A stretch of DNA of 64,000 nucleotides from assembly GCA_033558025.1 (NCBI GenBank), contig JAUCEF010000007.1:7378001-7442000 (forward strand). Direction: 5' to 3'. The notes below the pieces were generated by a model. That model was not told the DNA's origin. It did not search any database and saw nothing but the letters and a program-made list of their open reading frames with translations. This document shows, one piece after another, positions 1 through 10,128 of this stretch; positions within the stretch are counted from its first letter, which is position 1, and every line of letters starts with the position of its first letter. The stretch comes from Phytophthora sp. 'mugwort'. Taxonomy: Eukaryota; Oomycota; Peronosporomycetes; Peronosporales; Peronosporaceae. A program made the position numbers and the translations under genes.

Positions 1-262
1 CGGTCTTGCCAGAGCCTGTACGGGCCATGGCCACGCAGTCCTTTCCTGACAGCACAATGGGTAGCGACTTGCGCTGGATGGGCGTGGGCACCTTGTAGCC
101 CATGGCCATGACACCGCGGAACACCAGCGGACTCAGCCCCAGGTGCTGGAAGCCGCCCACGCCTGCACCTTTTCCGTTGCTCTTGCCGTGCGTGGTGCCA
201 GCATCCGCGCCGCCCCCTGCGCCCTTCTTCTTGCCTTTCTTGAGCAGATCGTCGCCCGCCAT
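1..262 (-). CDS. DEAD-box ATP-dependent RNA helicase, DDX54/Dbp10-like, N-terminal part
   Basis: The minus strand from the ATG at 262 is open to the window edge (87 codons seen). After a short Lys/Gly-rich head ([11 protein letters not shown]) comes a GFQHLGL segment, then the Q-motif ([11 protein letters not shown]) and Walker A/motif I (MARTGSGKT). This order, with the GFQ...GLS...GY spacing, fits the DDX54/Dbp10 group, nucleolar helicases of large ribosomal subunit assembly; the family assignment is from knowledge, the motifs are visible. No intron is seen in this part. It is divergent from the RING gene, with 203 bp between the two start codons. A different DEAD-box subfamily cannot be excluded from 87 residues. 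Confidence 0.85.
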   Translation of the reverse strand, partial: MAGDDLLKKGKKKGAGGGADAGTTHGKSNGKGAGVGGFQHLGLSPLVFRGVMAMGYKVPTPIQRKSLPIVLSGKDCVAMARTGSGKT

Positions 263-465
263 CGCTACTGCAGTCCGTTGAGTGACGACGTCAAGTGTAA
301 GCTGCTCTTGGTAGACCGAAAGCACTGGAAGGCAGGCATCATGGTATACCGATGGTAGATTGGATGAAAAGACAGTTAAATTGCTGCAATGATTGGCTTA
401 GCGACATTGGCTGTCTGAATCATTTACGTATACCACACCAAGTTACAGTTGCGGAGAAGGCAAAT

Positions 466-1359
466 ATGTCGCTCGGGAACCGGTCGGACCCGGAGGCAGC
501 GGCGCAGGACGAGGGCGACTGGGTCGCGCGGGGAGATGACGCTGCCGTATTGGCGTCATCCGACACTCAATACGCTGTATCTCCCCCAGCTTCTTCCAAC
601 GGGCAAGTGGACGCCTCGAGAGACGAGGAGGAGGATTCCCACGCCGCGGACCTGGCAGTGCTGGGCGACGCCTGCCCGATCTGCCTGCAGACACTAGAGG
701 ACCCTGTGATGCTCACGGCCTGCTACCACGTGTACTGTTTCGAGTGTCTGAGCACGTGGGCGCACAGTCTGGCGCTGCACGGCGTGGAGCTGCCCACATG
801 TCCGCTGTGCAAGGCTTCGTTCCAGGACGTGTACACCAACGTGCGGAGCGAGACGGACTTCGAGGTTTTCCGCTTCCAGGGTCGGCGGTTACATGAGCAG
901 GAAGGCAGGAGCAGACAGAGTGAGCACAATGAAAACGACCGGCAGAGACTGAGACGCCGCTCGCTCGTATACCGACGTCACATGCGCCTCGTCCGCGTGG
1001 CGGGTAAACACGTTGAAGAGTCGCACGCATTCCCAAAGATGCACAAAGTCGTCGGAGAGTACGAAGCCTGGATGGAGAGAGAATTGCACGCGTGTATTGG
1101 ACGGGATATTGATCTCACGGTGCTGCTCGCGATCATCCAGTGCTGTCTCAACAAGATTGGACTGTGTGGCACTAAGAAATGCTATGACGATCTGCAGCAA
1201 GCGCTTACGCCGTTTTTGTATGAGGATGCCAAGCATTTCGTGAGAGAGCTGGCCTTCTTTTTGGGCTCTCGACTGAACGTGGAGGCGTATGACGCTGTCG
1301 TTGAGTATCGATGTGAAAACGCTGCCGAGTGTACAAACGCGCTGTGCTGCGGCGGATGA
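466..1359 (+). CDS. RING-finger E3 ubiquitin ligase, Topors/ICP0-like
   Basis: A 297-residue protein. An acidic, Ala/Ser-rich head (1-65) precedes a C3HC4 RING finger starting at Cys70 (CPIC ... CYHVYCFEC ... CPLC). The C-terminal part (about 210-290) is helical and resembles the helical segment behind the RING of Topors-type ligases; that comparison is from memory and moderate. The expected role is E2 recruitment and substrate ubiquitination. An upstream in-frame ATG at 352 would add 38 residues, but that stretch is A+T-rich and Cys/Asn-rich unlike the rest, so 466 is preferred. It converges on the aspartate carbamoyltransferase gene with about 157 bp between stop codons. Confidence 0.8.
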   Translation: MSLGNRSDPEAAAQDEGDWVARGDDAAVLASSDTQYAVSPPASSNGQVDASRDEEEDSHAADLAVLGDACPICLQTLEDPVMLTACYHVYCFECLSTWAHSLALHGVELPTCPLCKASFQDVYTNVRSETDFEVFRFQGRRLHEQEGRSRQSEHNENDRQRLRRRSLVYRRHMRLVRVAGKHVEESHAFPKMHKVVGEYEAWMERELHACIGRDIDLTVLLAIIQCCLNKIGLCGTKKCYDDLQQALTPFLYEDAKHFVRELAFFLGSRLNVEAYDAVVEYRCENAAECTNALCCGG

Positions 1360-1516
1360 GCAAATGGTCCTACAATGCAGATACGTGTAAAGAAAAAGGA
1401 TGCGCGGAAGCGCTTTGTGTTTATGAACTACATGTCGTACAACCAGTTGAAAGGGAAGTGATCTACCAATCAGAGCTCCGTTTTGCTGCCAGCTATTGCC
1501 CGCGTCACTCACAGGT

Positions 1517-2700
1517 CTATGCCTTGCCCAGGACGAGAGCAAGGAGGGCCATACGTACATACATGCCGTTCTCCATCTGGCGGAAGTAGGCAGCACGCGG
1601 GTCGTTGTCGACTACCTCGGCGATCTCGCCAACACGCGGCAGCGGGTGCATGATGATCATCGTCGACTTGGCGTCCTTGATGGTGTCCAGGGTAATGCAG
1701 AAGCTATCCTTCACAGCGTTGTAGTCGGCCTCGTTCTCGAACCGTTCCTGACAATAAACATGCACAGAAACAGCAAGCAACGATGAGCATTAAGCACGAG
1801 TAGTTATCAGCCAACACGCCGCTTACCTTCTGTACACGAGTGACGTAGAGCACATCGGTCTGGTTAACGACCGAGTCCAGGTCAGTGGTCTCATTTTGCT
1901 GGATGCCCTGTGCTGCCAGCTCGTCGTATACATAGCGCGGCATCTTCAAGCTCTCGGGCGACACGTAGTTGAAGGTGGTGCCGTACATGGCCAGCAGCTT
2001 GGACAACGAATGCACGGTGCGGCCATACTTAAGGTCGCCTACCATGGTGACGACCTTGCCCTTGAGGTTCTCCAGGTCGCCGAACTCGCTGTAGATCGTG
2101 TACAGGTCCAGCATGGCCTGGGTCGGGTGCTCGCCCACACCGTCGCCAGCGTTCAACACGGGCTTTTTGGTGGCCTCAGCAGCCACCAAAGCGCTGCCCT
2201 TGATCGGGTGGCGAAGCACGACCACGTCGGCGTAGCACTCGAGGCATCGGATGGTGTCGTGCAGCGTCTCGCCCTTCTGGCTACTGGAGGAGCTCTCGTT
2301 AACACAGACTACGAGGCCACCGAGGCGCTTCATCGCCGACTGGAACGAGCTGCTCGTGCGCGTAGACGGCTCCATGAACACGTTGGCCAGCAGCTGCAGC
2401 CCAAGCAAGAGCAGCAGCGAGTCAGCGCCAATAGCCCCACTATCATGACAGTGTAGTACGTACCTTGCCCTTAAGCAGGTCGTTGGCGCCCTGCGTCTTG
2501 ACCATCTTCTTCATCTCATCGGCCACGCTCAGCACGCGTCTGTCAATGGGGGCAAACCGAGTGAGTAACTCCACTGAATCAATCGCTGCAGGGCGCGAAA
2601 CGTACTGCGCGCTCTCCTTGCCAAACTGCGCGATAGACAGGATGTTCTCTCCTTCCCACGCGCCCATCGCCGTCTTGCCGTCCAACTTGCGCGCCGCCAT
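1517..2700 (-). CDS. pyrB: Aspartate carbamoyltransferase, three exons
   Basis: Joins 2700-2464, 2393-1827 and 1747-1517; the introns are 70 and 79 bp, with GTACGT...CTGCAG and GTAAGC...TTGTCAG borders, both between codons. The product is 344 residues. It catalyses carbamoyl phosphate + aspartate to carbamoyl aspartate, the committed step of pyrimidine synthesis. The carbamoyl-phosphate loop PSTRT lies at 88-92, LKYGRTVHS in the aspartate domain, HPTQ at 168-171 and HPLPR at 302-306. All key motifs are present, so it should be active. It is monofunctional rather than a CAD-type fusion. The start at 2700 (MAARKLDG) gives a roughly 35-residue N-terminal extension; an in-frame ATG at 2763 is possible, and an additional upstream exon cannot be excluded. 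Confidence 0.9.
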
Positions 2701-3031
2701 CGCTGCGTGTCGCTCTTCGCCACAGATCCAGTCGTCGACTAGACAAGCAGGGATTAATAGCATTTGTCAAAGTAGTATGGTGCAGTGCTACTACTACCGT
2801 ATTTTGCAGGAAGCTACTCATATTCATATCCATACTATAGTATTCACACTGAGTAGTAGTATTACTCTTGAAGAGTGCAGTTATAGTACTCTAGCGAGTA
2901 CTACTATCTGTAGCGCCCCCATTGAGCAATGTGAGCTCTCATTTAACAATTGTGCCTTGACTGACTGCAGAGCATTGACAGAGGATCGATATAGGCACTC
3001 TCGAACTTCCGCTGAAGCTCAGAATCGAACC

Positions 3032-5960
3032 ATGGGCTGCGCGGTGAATGATTGTCAAGAGGGTAGCAAACTCAAAACTGACCCTTGCACAGTTTGCGGT
3101 AAGCCGGTTCATCACCTTAGTGCGATTGGAGTCTTCGACGGCGAAGATTCTTCTCTGAACGAGAGGTAAGTGTTTTTTGAGTCAGCAGAAGTTGTACTGT
3201 CAATCTAATCCAACACTTCACGCAGATTTTGCAGTGAAGCATGTGTACTGCGTGTGTATCTCCGTGGTGAAAGCAGAGCAGAAGCCAACCTGCAAACACT
3301 GGGGTACCTAACATGCCCTCAAAGAGGCGTTAGAGGAACATTTGGGCAGGGCCTGACTCTGATTTCGAGTTGTCCCCGGGCAGCTCTTCCCTGGTCGATT
3401 CCTCAATTGCTGAGCCAGCTGCCAAGCGCCGCAAGACTGCTGCCTCCTTAGGAGAGCCGTTGATGGGAGGGTTGAAAGGCCAATCACTGCCGAAGGCGCA
3501 GGGTGGAAAACGTGGGCGGGTTCTGTCTCTGATGGTAACCAGTTTGTGCGCCTGTTTTTCCAGTATCACACCTCCGTGTGCCTCTCTCGATCAAGCATAG
3601 CCGCAAAGCGGGTGCTACAGATGATGTTTGGAACCTAATTCACAGCCTCGAAGAGCCTTGCCGAAAACGGAATCCGTGGAAACCTTCTCCAATCATGTAC
3701 CGCAATAGTTGCGTCGTGTGCTGCGACGAAATTATGGCCCGCACTAAGAAGACTCGCTTTAGTTGGGGGGGCGTAACACCAAGAACGCCAGCAATGCAAA
3801 AGGGCCACATCCGGGCAAAACATGGAGTCCATCCTCTTGCAGTAGTGGTGGAGGAGAGCATTGCCCAAAAGGCAAAAGCTGATATTGCGGAAGTGGAGAC
3901 TGCTGAGCAAGATGAGCTTAATGTGACCCATGGTACTACCGATACTACTACTTCATTGGTCGGAACGACGGCTTGGTTCTTCCGAGCCAGTGAAAAAAAA
4001 GTGAACGTCCTGATTTCAAAGTGGCTGATCAGTCAAGGACTGTCATACACTGTCTGTTCGTCAGTTGCTTTTCACAATTTGATGCGGGCAGCAACTTGTT
4101 GATCCTGAATTTACACTTCTGAATCGCGACAGGCATAACGCCTGCTAAATGGACAGTTTCAGCTGTTTAGTGATCTGGTTGGTGAACTGCTAGCGTCGGA
4201 ATTCCAGGAAGCGTGCCAGGTCAAATTCATCAACTTGATGCACGACATTTGGACTAGTTGTGGCAAAGATAGCATCATCGGAGCTTCAGTGGCTTTCATT
4301 GATAGTAAGTGGAGATTTCGCTTTATTGCTATGCTTGCCTCGGACAAAAACTGACGGCACAACGCTCCACTGGTAGCGAAAGCCATCGAAAATGGCTTCA
4401 AGCTCAAGTACGACATCGATATTCGGAGTATGAACACGGTTTACAATGTCGGATACTACAACCTCCGCTAAAAATGTTGCTGGCCATCTGGATACTGAGC
4501 AAGAAGACTGCTCGATGTATCTACTGAATTTGTGCATCGGATACGGCATCGGTCTCAAAGACAATATTCAAACAACTAGTGTTTGGAATGACGACACTGA
4601 CTCGTGGAATAACGTAGTCACGACGGTCACGCCTGGAGGCTCGTTTGATGAAGGCGGGGACGTAATTAGGAAGCTGCGCAACCTGAACAATCACTCTAAG
4701 TCGACGAAGCAGTACAATGGATTGAAGATGATTCAGAAAGCACTTTCGTACCCCGATCTGAAGCCGCTGACAAGACAACGATGTCCGAGTTGCGTACACC
4801 TGCAAGCTGATAAGGAGGTCGATCGTGAATTACGCCGCTTTTGATCGGTATTTTCAGTCCATCAAGGACTCAATGGTGTATGGACTGCCCTCTCAGCAGC
4901 TGACTGGATGTTAGCCACCGAGATGGAGGCAATCACACAGTTCATTGCCAACCTGGCTTTGGTCGAACTCCAGAGACAGAACCTAGTCTCCTCGTCCATG
5001 GTTGTTTTTCGTCGTCTTGCTGAGAACAAACTGAAGTCGTTCAAGTTTGGGGCGATGGCCATCGAGGCTCCCCGCTCAGTAGACGAGAATGAAGACTCGC
5101 ATCGCAGAGTGCCGAGGACGCAGGCAGAGTTTTCCCAGTCAGGGAAGGTATGCCTTCGCCGAACATTGCTTCAGCTACAGGCGCGGTTTTTAAAGTGTCA
5201 AGAGAGTCGATGGTGTGCATCCTGCTTGATCCTCGCACGAAGTCCAACGCAAAGAAAATTGCTGCTGTGGGTGATATTTCACGCAAAGAGGAAAAAGATT
5301 TCTTTGATGGCGGGATGGATTTACTTCGCGACCAGCACCGGAAGGTATTCGGAATGGTCAGGCAGAAGAAGATCTCAATATGCCAGCATCCGTTGTCACA
5401 AAATAGCTCGTTCAGTCAAGATTCCTCACCTTCGTGCTCACCTGCCTCAACCAGATGGGACGATGAAGACGAACTGTTGTTGGGGCACCCATTCGACAGA
5501 ACAAAGACCGCGAAGCCTGAAGGAGTCTGACATTAATGCGAGAGCGGACGCGGTGCTGACCGAATGGCTCGAACTAGAGCCCGATTGGCTTGAGGTCGCC
5601 CAGCATCAGAATCCAGCCAAGACGAAGGACGAGCTGTCCAAGGACATGTCCGTTGGTAAACCAAAAGCAATGTACTGGTCTTTACTTGGCCTTTATAAGC
5701 ATGTCGACGTGCTTCAATGGTTTCGTGACGAAGCTCAGCAGTAATTCCCCTCTATCGCGCTGCTTGCACGGATTCACCTCGGCAAAATCTCGTCTTCTGC
5801 ATTCCAAGAAAGAGTGTTCTCAGCGGACGGGATTGTCATGGGACCACTTTGCACGAGAACGGACAGCAGGCGCGCCGAGAAGCAGCTACTACTTCGGCAC
5901 AATCGAGACGAGATTGACATCATGAAGCAAGATGCCCGCGAAGCAGCGAAGGCAGAGTAG
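3032..5960 (+). pseudogene. hAT-family transposase, decayed
   Basis: Pieces of one transposase lie in different frames. First is a zinc-binding module (CTVC ... FCSEAC, 3032-3290) split by a 60-bp GT-AG intron (3166-3225), then a nuclear-type basic patch, then a BED-like Cys/His region around 3700-3830. The hAT catalytic region has SDTTTSAKNVAG and CSMYLLNLCIGYG around 4446-4560, then LLDPRTK near 5222. The C-terminal dimerisation segment (WFRDEAQQ, stop, FPSIALLARIHLGKISSSAF) runs from 5715 to about 5815. Frameshifts near 4100-4450 and 5150-5530, and an in-frame TAA at 5742-5744, make it non-functional. I could not settle its terminal inverted repeats or 8-bp target duplication. Confidence 0.85.
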
Positions 5961-5969
5961 TTCACCGAG

Positions 5970-6011
5970 TAGTTGCGATAGTAGCTGACATAGTTGCGAT
6001 AGTAGCTGACT
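5970..6011. repeat. 21-bp direct tandem repeat, two copies
   Basis: TAGTTGCGATAGTAGCTGAC occurs at 5970 and again at 5991, immediately downstream of the hAT remnant. It may be a duplicated subterminal motif of that element; hAT ends often carry short repeated transposase-binding motifs. Confidence 0.8.
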
Positions 6012-6256
6012 CCTATTCAGAGCACATTATCTTGACTACAGCGCATATCCACACCTCCTCCATGAACAAGTAGTTCCAGAAATACTGCTAGTTGCTTTTG
6101 AACGGTACTGTTAACCTCTGTAGACGAGGCAAGCGATTTGGCTCGGGTTGAATTCGTCGAGGATGGTATATTCTACTGTATCGATCCTCTAAAGTCCGGT
6201 ATAGATATCCTAGACACCCTGCGCACTTATCGGCTCCCCCCTCGAATTTCCTTACC

Positions 6257-8437
6257 ATGAGCGACCACGAGCAGCACGATGAGCACGAGCACGGCGGCAG
6301 CGACAACGAGCCCAAGAAGGCTAAGCAGGGCTCGGGCAAACGTCTGAATGACCGCCAGCGCGTGGATATCATTCAGATGGCCGAGAACAGCAAGATTTCT
6401 AAGCGCCAGCTGGCCGACAAGTTTGGTGTGAGCGAGGCGGCCATCCGCAAGCTGCTGCTCAAGAAGGACGACTTCCTGCGTCGCTACTATGAAACGCCTG
6501 AGGAGATCCGTGACCAGCGCCTGCGTGGCAAGAGCACGCGCGTAGCGGCGCACGACTCGGACAACGGCAACGGCTCGGCGCCGCACTCGGGCGCCACGAC
6601 GCCCACACGTGCGTCGCCGGGCTGCGGCAATACCCACTCGTACAGCAAGAGCTTGTACCCATCCGACGATCCATGGAAGCAGGGCCTGCATGCTATGCTG
6701 GCGAAGGTCACGCCCTTCCTCAAGAACTTTACACAGAATAAGGGCCAGTTGCAGACGGCGGCCCATGCGCTCGATGCGGCGCTAACGGCGTCGGTTGCTG
6801 CTGCGGATCAGGCGGCAGTGGACGCGGCCGCTGATGTGGAGAATATTACGGCGTCCGCTGAAGCGGATGAGGATATCGACTGGACCGGCTTCTCGCGCAT
6901 GCTGCGTGACATCCGACGCGCGTTTCATAGGTATCCGGAGACGGGATACCAGGAATTCCGGACGCAGGCGTTTATCAGGCGGTTCTGCGAGCAGGCGCTG
7001 CATATCCCTGGCAAGAACATCAGCGAGATGGCGTCGACAGGTCTCATCGTGGACGTCTGCTATGAGAACGGCACCATTTCGAGCTCGGACAAGCGCAAGC
7101 TGCCTGTGATCGCCTTCCGTGCTGACATGGACGCACTGCCGATTGAAGAACTGAACGACCATTTGCCGTACTGCTCTACGCAGAAAAGTGGAGGCAAGGA
7201 ACTTCGCAAGCGCAAGAAGCGAAAGAGTATAACCCCGGAGCCTTCCTCGCCGAAGAAAACGCAGGAGGAGGAAGACGAGGCAGCAACGACTGAAACCCTA
7301 TCGGATAGCAATGGTATTGCGTCTACAGGGACTTGTGACGTGAGCCCCGATGTGAATATGAATTCTCCAGCGACCAACCTGCTGCCTATGCCGTCAACCA
7401 TCACAACCACGACGATCGGTGCCCCGCCCGCGCCCGGTGCTGGTGGAGACGACGAGGATGAATTCCACATATCTACCGCTGCTGCGCATATGTGTGGCCA
7501 TGACGGCCACATGGTGATGGTTCTGGGACTTTGCGCCATGGTGGTGCGCAGTGCACATTTGCTCCCGCAGGACACGTTCGTACGCTTCTTGTTCCAGCCG
7601 GCGGAAGAGGGTCCAGGTGGGGCCATGAAGATGATCGAGGATGGTGCGCTTACTGATGTGGACGAGGTTTACGGGTGCCACAATGCACCTTTCCCGTTGT
7701 ACAGCGTCCACGTGCGTCCTGGAGCTGTCATGGCGCACGAGGTGGAATTTTCTATCGATATTCACGGCATTGGTGGCCACGGATCTGCGCCGCAACAATG
7801 TGTGGATCCGATTCTGGCGGGCTCGGCCGTGGTGCAGGCATTGCAGTCAGTTGTGAGCCGCTCGCTCTCGCCTATGGACACGGCCGTCGTGTCGGTCACC
7901 CAGTTTCGCGGTGGTGACGCGAACAATGTGATTCCGTCCCGAGTGTTCCTTGGCGGAACCATCCGCGACTTTGATCTCCAAATTGCTGAGAAAATTAAGG
8001 AGCGTGTAGCCACACTGGTGCACTCCACGTGCGCGGCTTACGGTGCCACGGCCAGCGTGCACTTCCTGGACGGATATGCTCCTGTGATTAACCCGCACGT
8101 GGAGACGCGCCAAGTGCAACAAATTGCTATGGATATGGGACTGTACGTGAGCGAGGAGGGTTTGCCGCTCATGGCGGCCGAAGACTTTTCCTATTTCCTG
8201 CAGGAGCGCAAGGGTTGCTACTTTTTCCTGGGTACGAAAGAAGACGGAGACCCCGAGAAGATGCGCGCGCTGCACTCGAACCACTATGACTTTAACGACA
8301 AGTCTATCCCGCTAGGTATCCGGTTATTCATGGGCATCCTTCAGTCCCGACTCAAGTGCGAGCTGTACAACCTCGAGGAGATGCAAGCGTTCCAAGTGGC
8401 CATGGAGCGCATCATGATCAACGTCACCGTCGTGTAG
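6257..8437 (+). CDS. M20D-type amidohydrolase/peptidase with N-terminal helix-turn-helix
   Basis: A single 726-residue exon. Residues 29-78 form a CENP-B/Psq-type helix-turn-helix (RQRVDIIQMAE ... QLADKFGVSEAAIRKLL), followed by a Ser/Gly/Thr-rich linker. From about 205 to the end is an M20D amidohydrolase of the hippurate/IAA-amino-acid hydrolase type: FRADMDALPIEE (about 288-299), HMCGHDGHM (about 410), FQPAEEGPGGA (about 446), HGIGGHGSAP (about 501), AAEDFSYFL (about 637). The His, Asp/Cys and paired Glu metal ligands are all there, so hydrolysis of an amide such as an N-acyl amino acid is likely; the substrate is unknown. About 95 charged, low-complexity residues (305-400) interrupt the catalytic domain just before the metal-binding HMCGHDGH. 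No signal peptide is seen, so the protein is probably cytosolic or nuclear. Confidence 0.85.
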   Translation: MSDHEQHDEHEHGGSDNEPKKAKQGSGKRLNDRQRVDIIQMAENSKISKRQLADKFGVSEAAIRKLLLKKDDFLRRYYETPEEIRDQRLRGKSTRVAAHDSDNGNGSAPHSGATTPTRASPGCGNTHSYSKSLYPSDDPWKQGLHAMLAKVTPFLKNFTQNKGQLQTAAHALDAALTASVAAADQAAVDAAADVENITASAEADEDIDWTGFSRMLRDIRRAFHRYPETGYQEFRTQAFIRRFCEQALHIPGKNISEMASTGLIVDVCYENGTISSSDKRKLPVIAFRADMDALPIEELNDHLPYCSTQKSGGKELRKRKKRKSITPEPSSPKKTQEEEDEAATTETLSDSNGIASTGTCDVSPDVNMNSPATNLLPMPSTITTTTIGAPPAPGAGGDDEDEFHISTAAAHMCGHDGHMVMVLGLCAMVVRSAHLLPQDTFVRFLFQPAEEGPGGAMKMIEDGALTDVDEVYGCHNAPFPLYSVHVRPGAVMAHEVEFSIDIHGIGGHGSAPQQCVDPILAGSAVVQALQSVVSRSLSPMDTAVVSVTQFRGGDANNVIPSRVFLGGTIRDFDLQIAEKIKERVATLVHSTCAAYGATASVHFLDGYAPVINPHVETRQVQQIAMDMGLYVSEEGLPLMAAEDFSYFLQERKGCYFFLGTKEDGDPEKMRALHSNHYDFNDKSIPLGIRLFMGILQSRLKCELYNLEEMQAFQVAMERIMINVTVV

Positions 8438-8568
8438 CTACTGGTATCAAAGATAATACATTTGATAAAAGCTTCTTTTGTATTTCTGATTGGCTGAAAG
8501 TACTTTGAATTATCTGTAAGTGGTTAAAATTCTGTAACGGAAACTATTTGTTGGTGTCTGGGGGCAAC

Positions 8569-9963
8569 ATGGCCGACCGGAAGCTCGGCGGGAGGCAGAT
8601 GATGGAGCTGTTCTACACGGAGGTAGAGCGGCCCGTGCCTGCATTTGGTACCGAAGAGGAGGCGGATCCGCCCACATTATTCCGCTGCAAGTGCGGCAAG
8701 ACGCGCGCCCAGCGGCTCAGGCACGGGTACACGAATCTGGTGCAACATATTCTGGTCAAGCACGCGGATTGGGTGGCGGCCGCCACGCGCGAAGCCCATC
8801 CGAGCCCCGCTCTGGCGTTGGCCAATGGTATCAAGTCTCAGACGATCAAGAAAAATGGGAAGGCGACGGCTCGCGCGGGGACGAAAGCGAGTGATGCAAA
8901 AAAGGTCAATGGAACTGCGCCGGCCCGCAACGAAACCATGTCGAATCCCAGTGAGGAGGAGGACAGACCAGAGATGCACAAAACGGTGAAGACGCAGCAG
9001 TCAGCCTCTTCATCGGCGGTGCAAAAGCGTTCCAACTATTTGTCGTGGGACGACTATTTCATGAGCGTCGCCTTTTTGAGTGCCATGCGTTCGAAAGGTT
9101 TGTGAGCTGTTGGTACCGTGTGTGTGTGTGGGGGGGGGGGTTAAATAGGTTGTGCTGACGAGATAAATTGATGCGGTGTTTGGTGATAGACCCGTCCACT
9201 CAAGTCGGAGCATGGTAAGAATGGGTTGTGGAGTGCGGGGGGGGGGGGGGGGGGGGGCATTAGCTTCTAACGTCGTTGGTGTGTTGCATTCCAGCATTGT
9301 GAACCCGGAACGGAAGATCGTTGGGATTGGATACAACGGATTTCCAAATGGCTGTGGTGACGACGACTTGCCGTGGGCGCGTGAGAGTGAGAGCCACTCA
9401 CCGCTCGATACAAAATACCCGGTAAGGCCACCTCGCTCATAGTGTCGTCGGGTCTAATTGAGGCTGATTTAAGCTTTTGGGGTACTCAGTACGTTTGTCA
9501 CGCAGAGATGAATGCTATACTGAACAAGAACTCCACCGACGTGAAGGGATGCACGGTAAAATGTGCCTGGTTTGCAGCTTTCCTTTCACCAGTCTTAAGT
9601 CTTGTTGGATTCGTGCAGATTTACGTGGCACTTTTCCCTTGCAATGAATGTGCCAAGCTTATTATTCAGGTACTCGACGCTGTCTTCTGCGTTGGTATGA
9701 ACATTGACTAACTATTATTTTTGTTTCTGTGATATTTAGAGTGGGATCTCGCGCGTCGTCTACTGCTCGGACAAGTACAATCACGAGTACGTAGAGGCCA
9801 TGACCAAATGATTTGGATACAATTTCTAACGTCGTTTGCTGACCCACTTTTCAGTTGGAAGTTTGAGGCATCTCGACGGCTGTTGGATATGGCCGGTATC
9901 GAGTATACGCAGCACATACTTCAGCTCTCCAAGGTCGTGATCGACTTTACTTCGGTCATGTAG
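8569..9963 (+). CDS. dCMP deaminase with N-terminal BED-like zinc finger, seven exons
   Basis: Exons 8569-9097, 9190-9214, 9295-9421, 9490-9555, 9619-9669, 9740-9786 and 9855-9963; all introns are GT-AG and the frame closes to 317 residues. Residues 34-66 form a BED-like finger (Cys40, Cys42, His60, His65, with [10 protein letters not shown] between). A Lys/Ala/Ser-rich linker follows, then a complete deoxycytidylate deaminase from about 157: [27 protein letters not shown], the zinc site HAE (His231, Glu233) and PCNEC (Cys257, Cys260), ending near [16 protein letters not shown]. It converts dCMP to dUMP for thymidylate synthesis. Exon 2 is only 25 nt, and intron 2 holds 21 consecutive G. The start is set by the first ATG at 8569. 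Confidence 0.9.
9237..9257. repeat. Poly-G tract inside intron 2 of the dCMP deaminase gene
   Basis: Twenty-one consecutive G lie in the 80-bp intron between the 25-nt exon and exon 3. A shorter G run lies in intron 1 near 9130. Such runs are prone to length variation and to sequencing error. Confidence 0.8.
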
Positions 9964-10128
9964 AGCACCAATTGAGATTCGCCTAGTCGCCATCAAGCGG
10001 CAAGAAATCATGAATCGAAGACAAGTCAGATTCAACACCAAAAATAACTTTTTAGCAACTCGATCAGGGGTCCGAATGCTTAATGTTTAATGGGGCTGAA
10101 CTATTGACAAAAAGAAACTCGGTCAAGT

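Noticed and set aside
889..1596. Minus-strand frame of 235 codons
   Set aside because: Lies opposite the RING gene; composition and lack of motifs mark it as a shadow.
2780..6011. Terminal inverted repeats and target duplication for the hAT remnant
   Set aside because: CTACTACTAC-type motifs occur on both sides, but no pair gave convincing inverted ends with matching 8-bp flanks.
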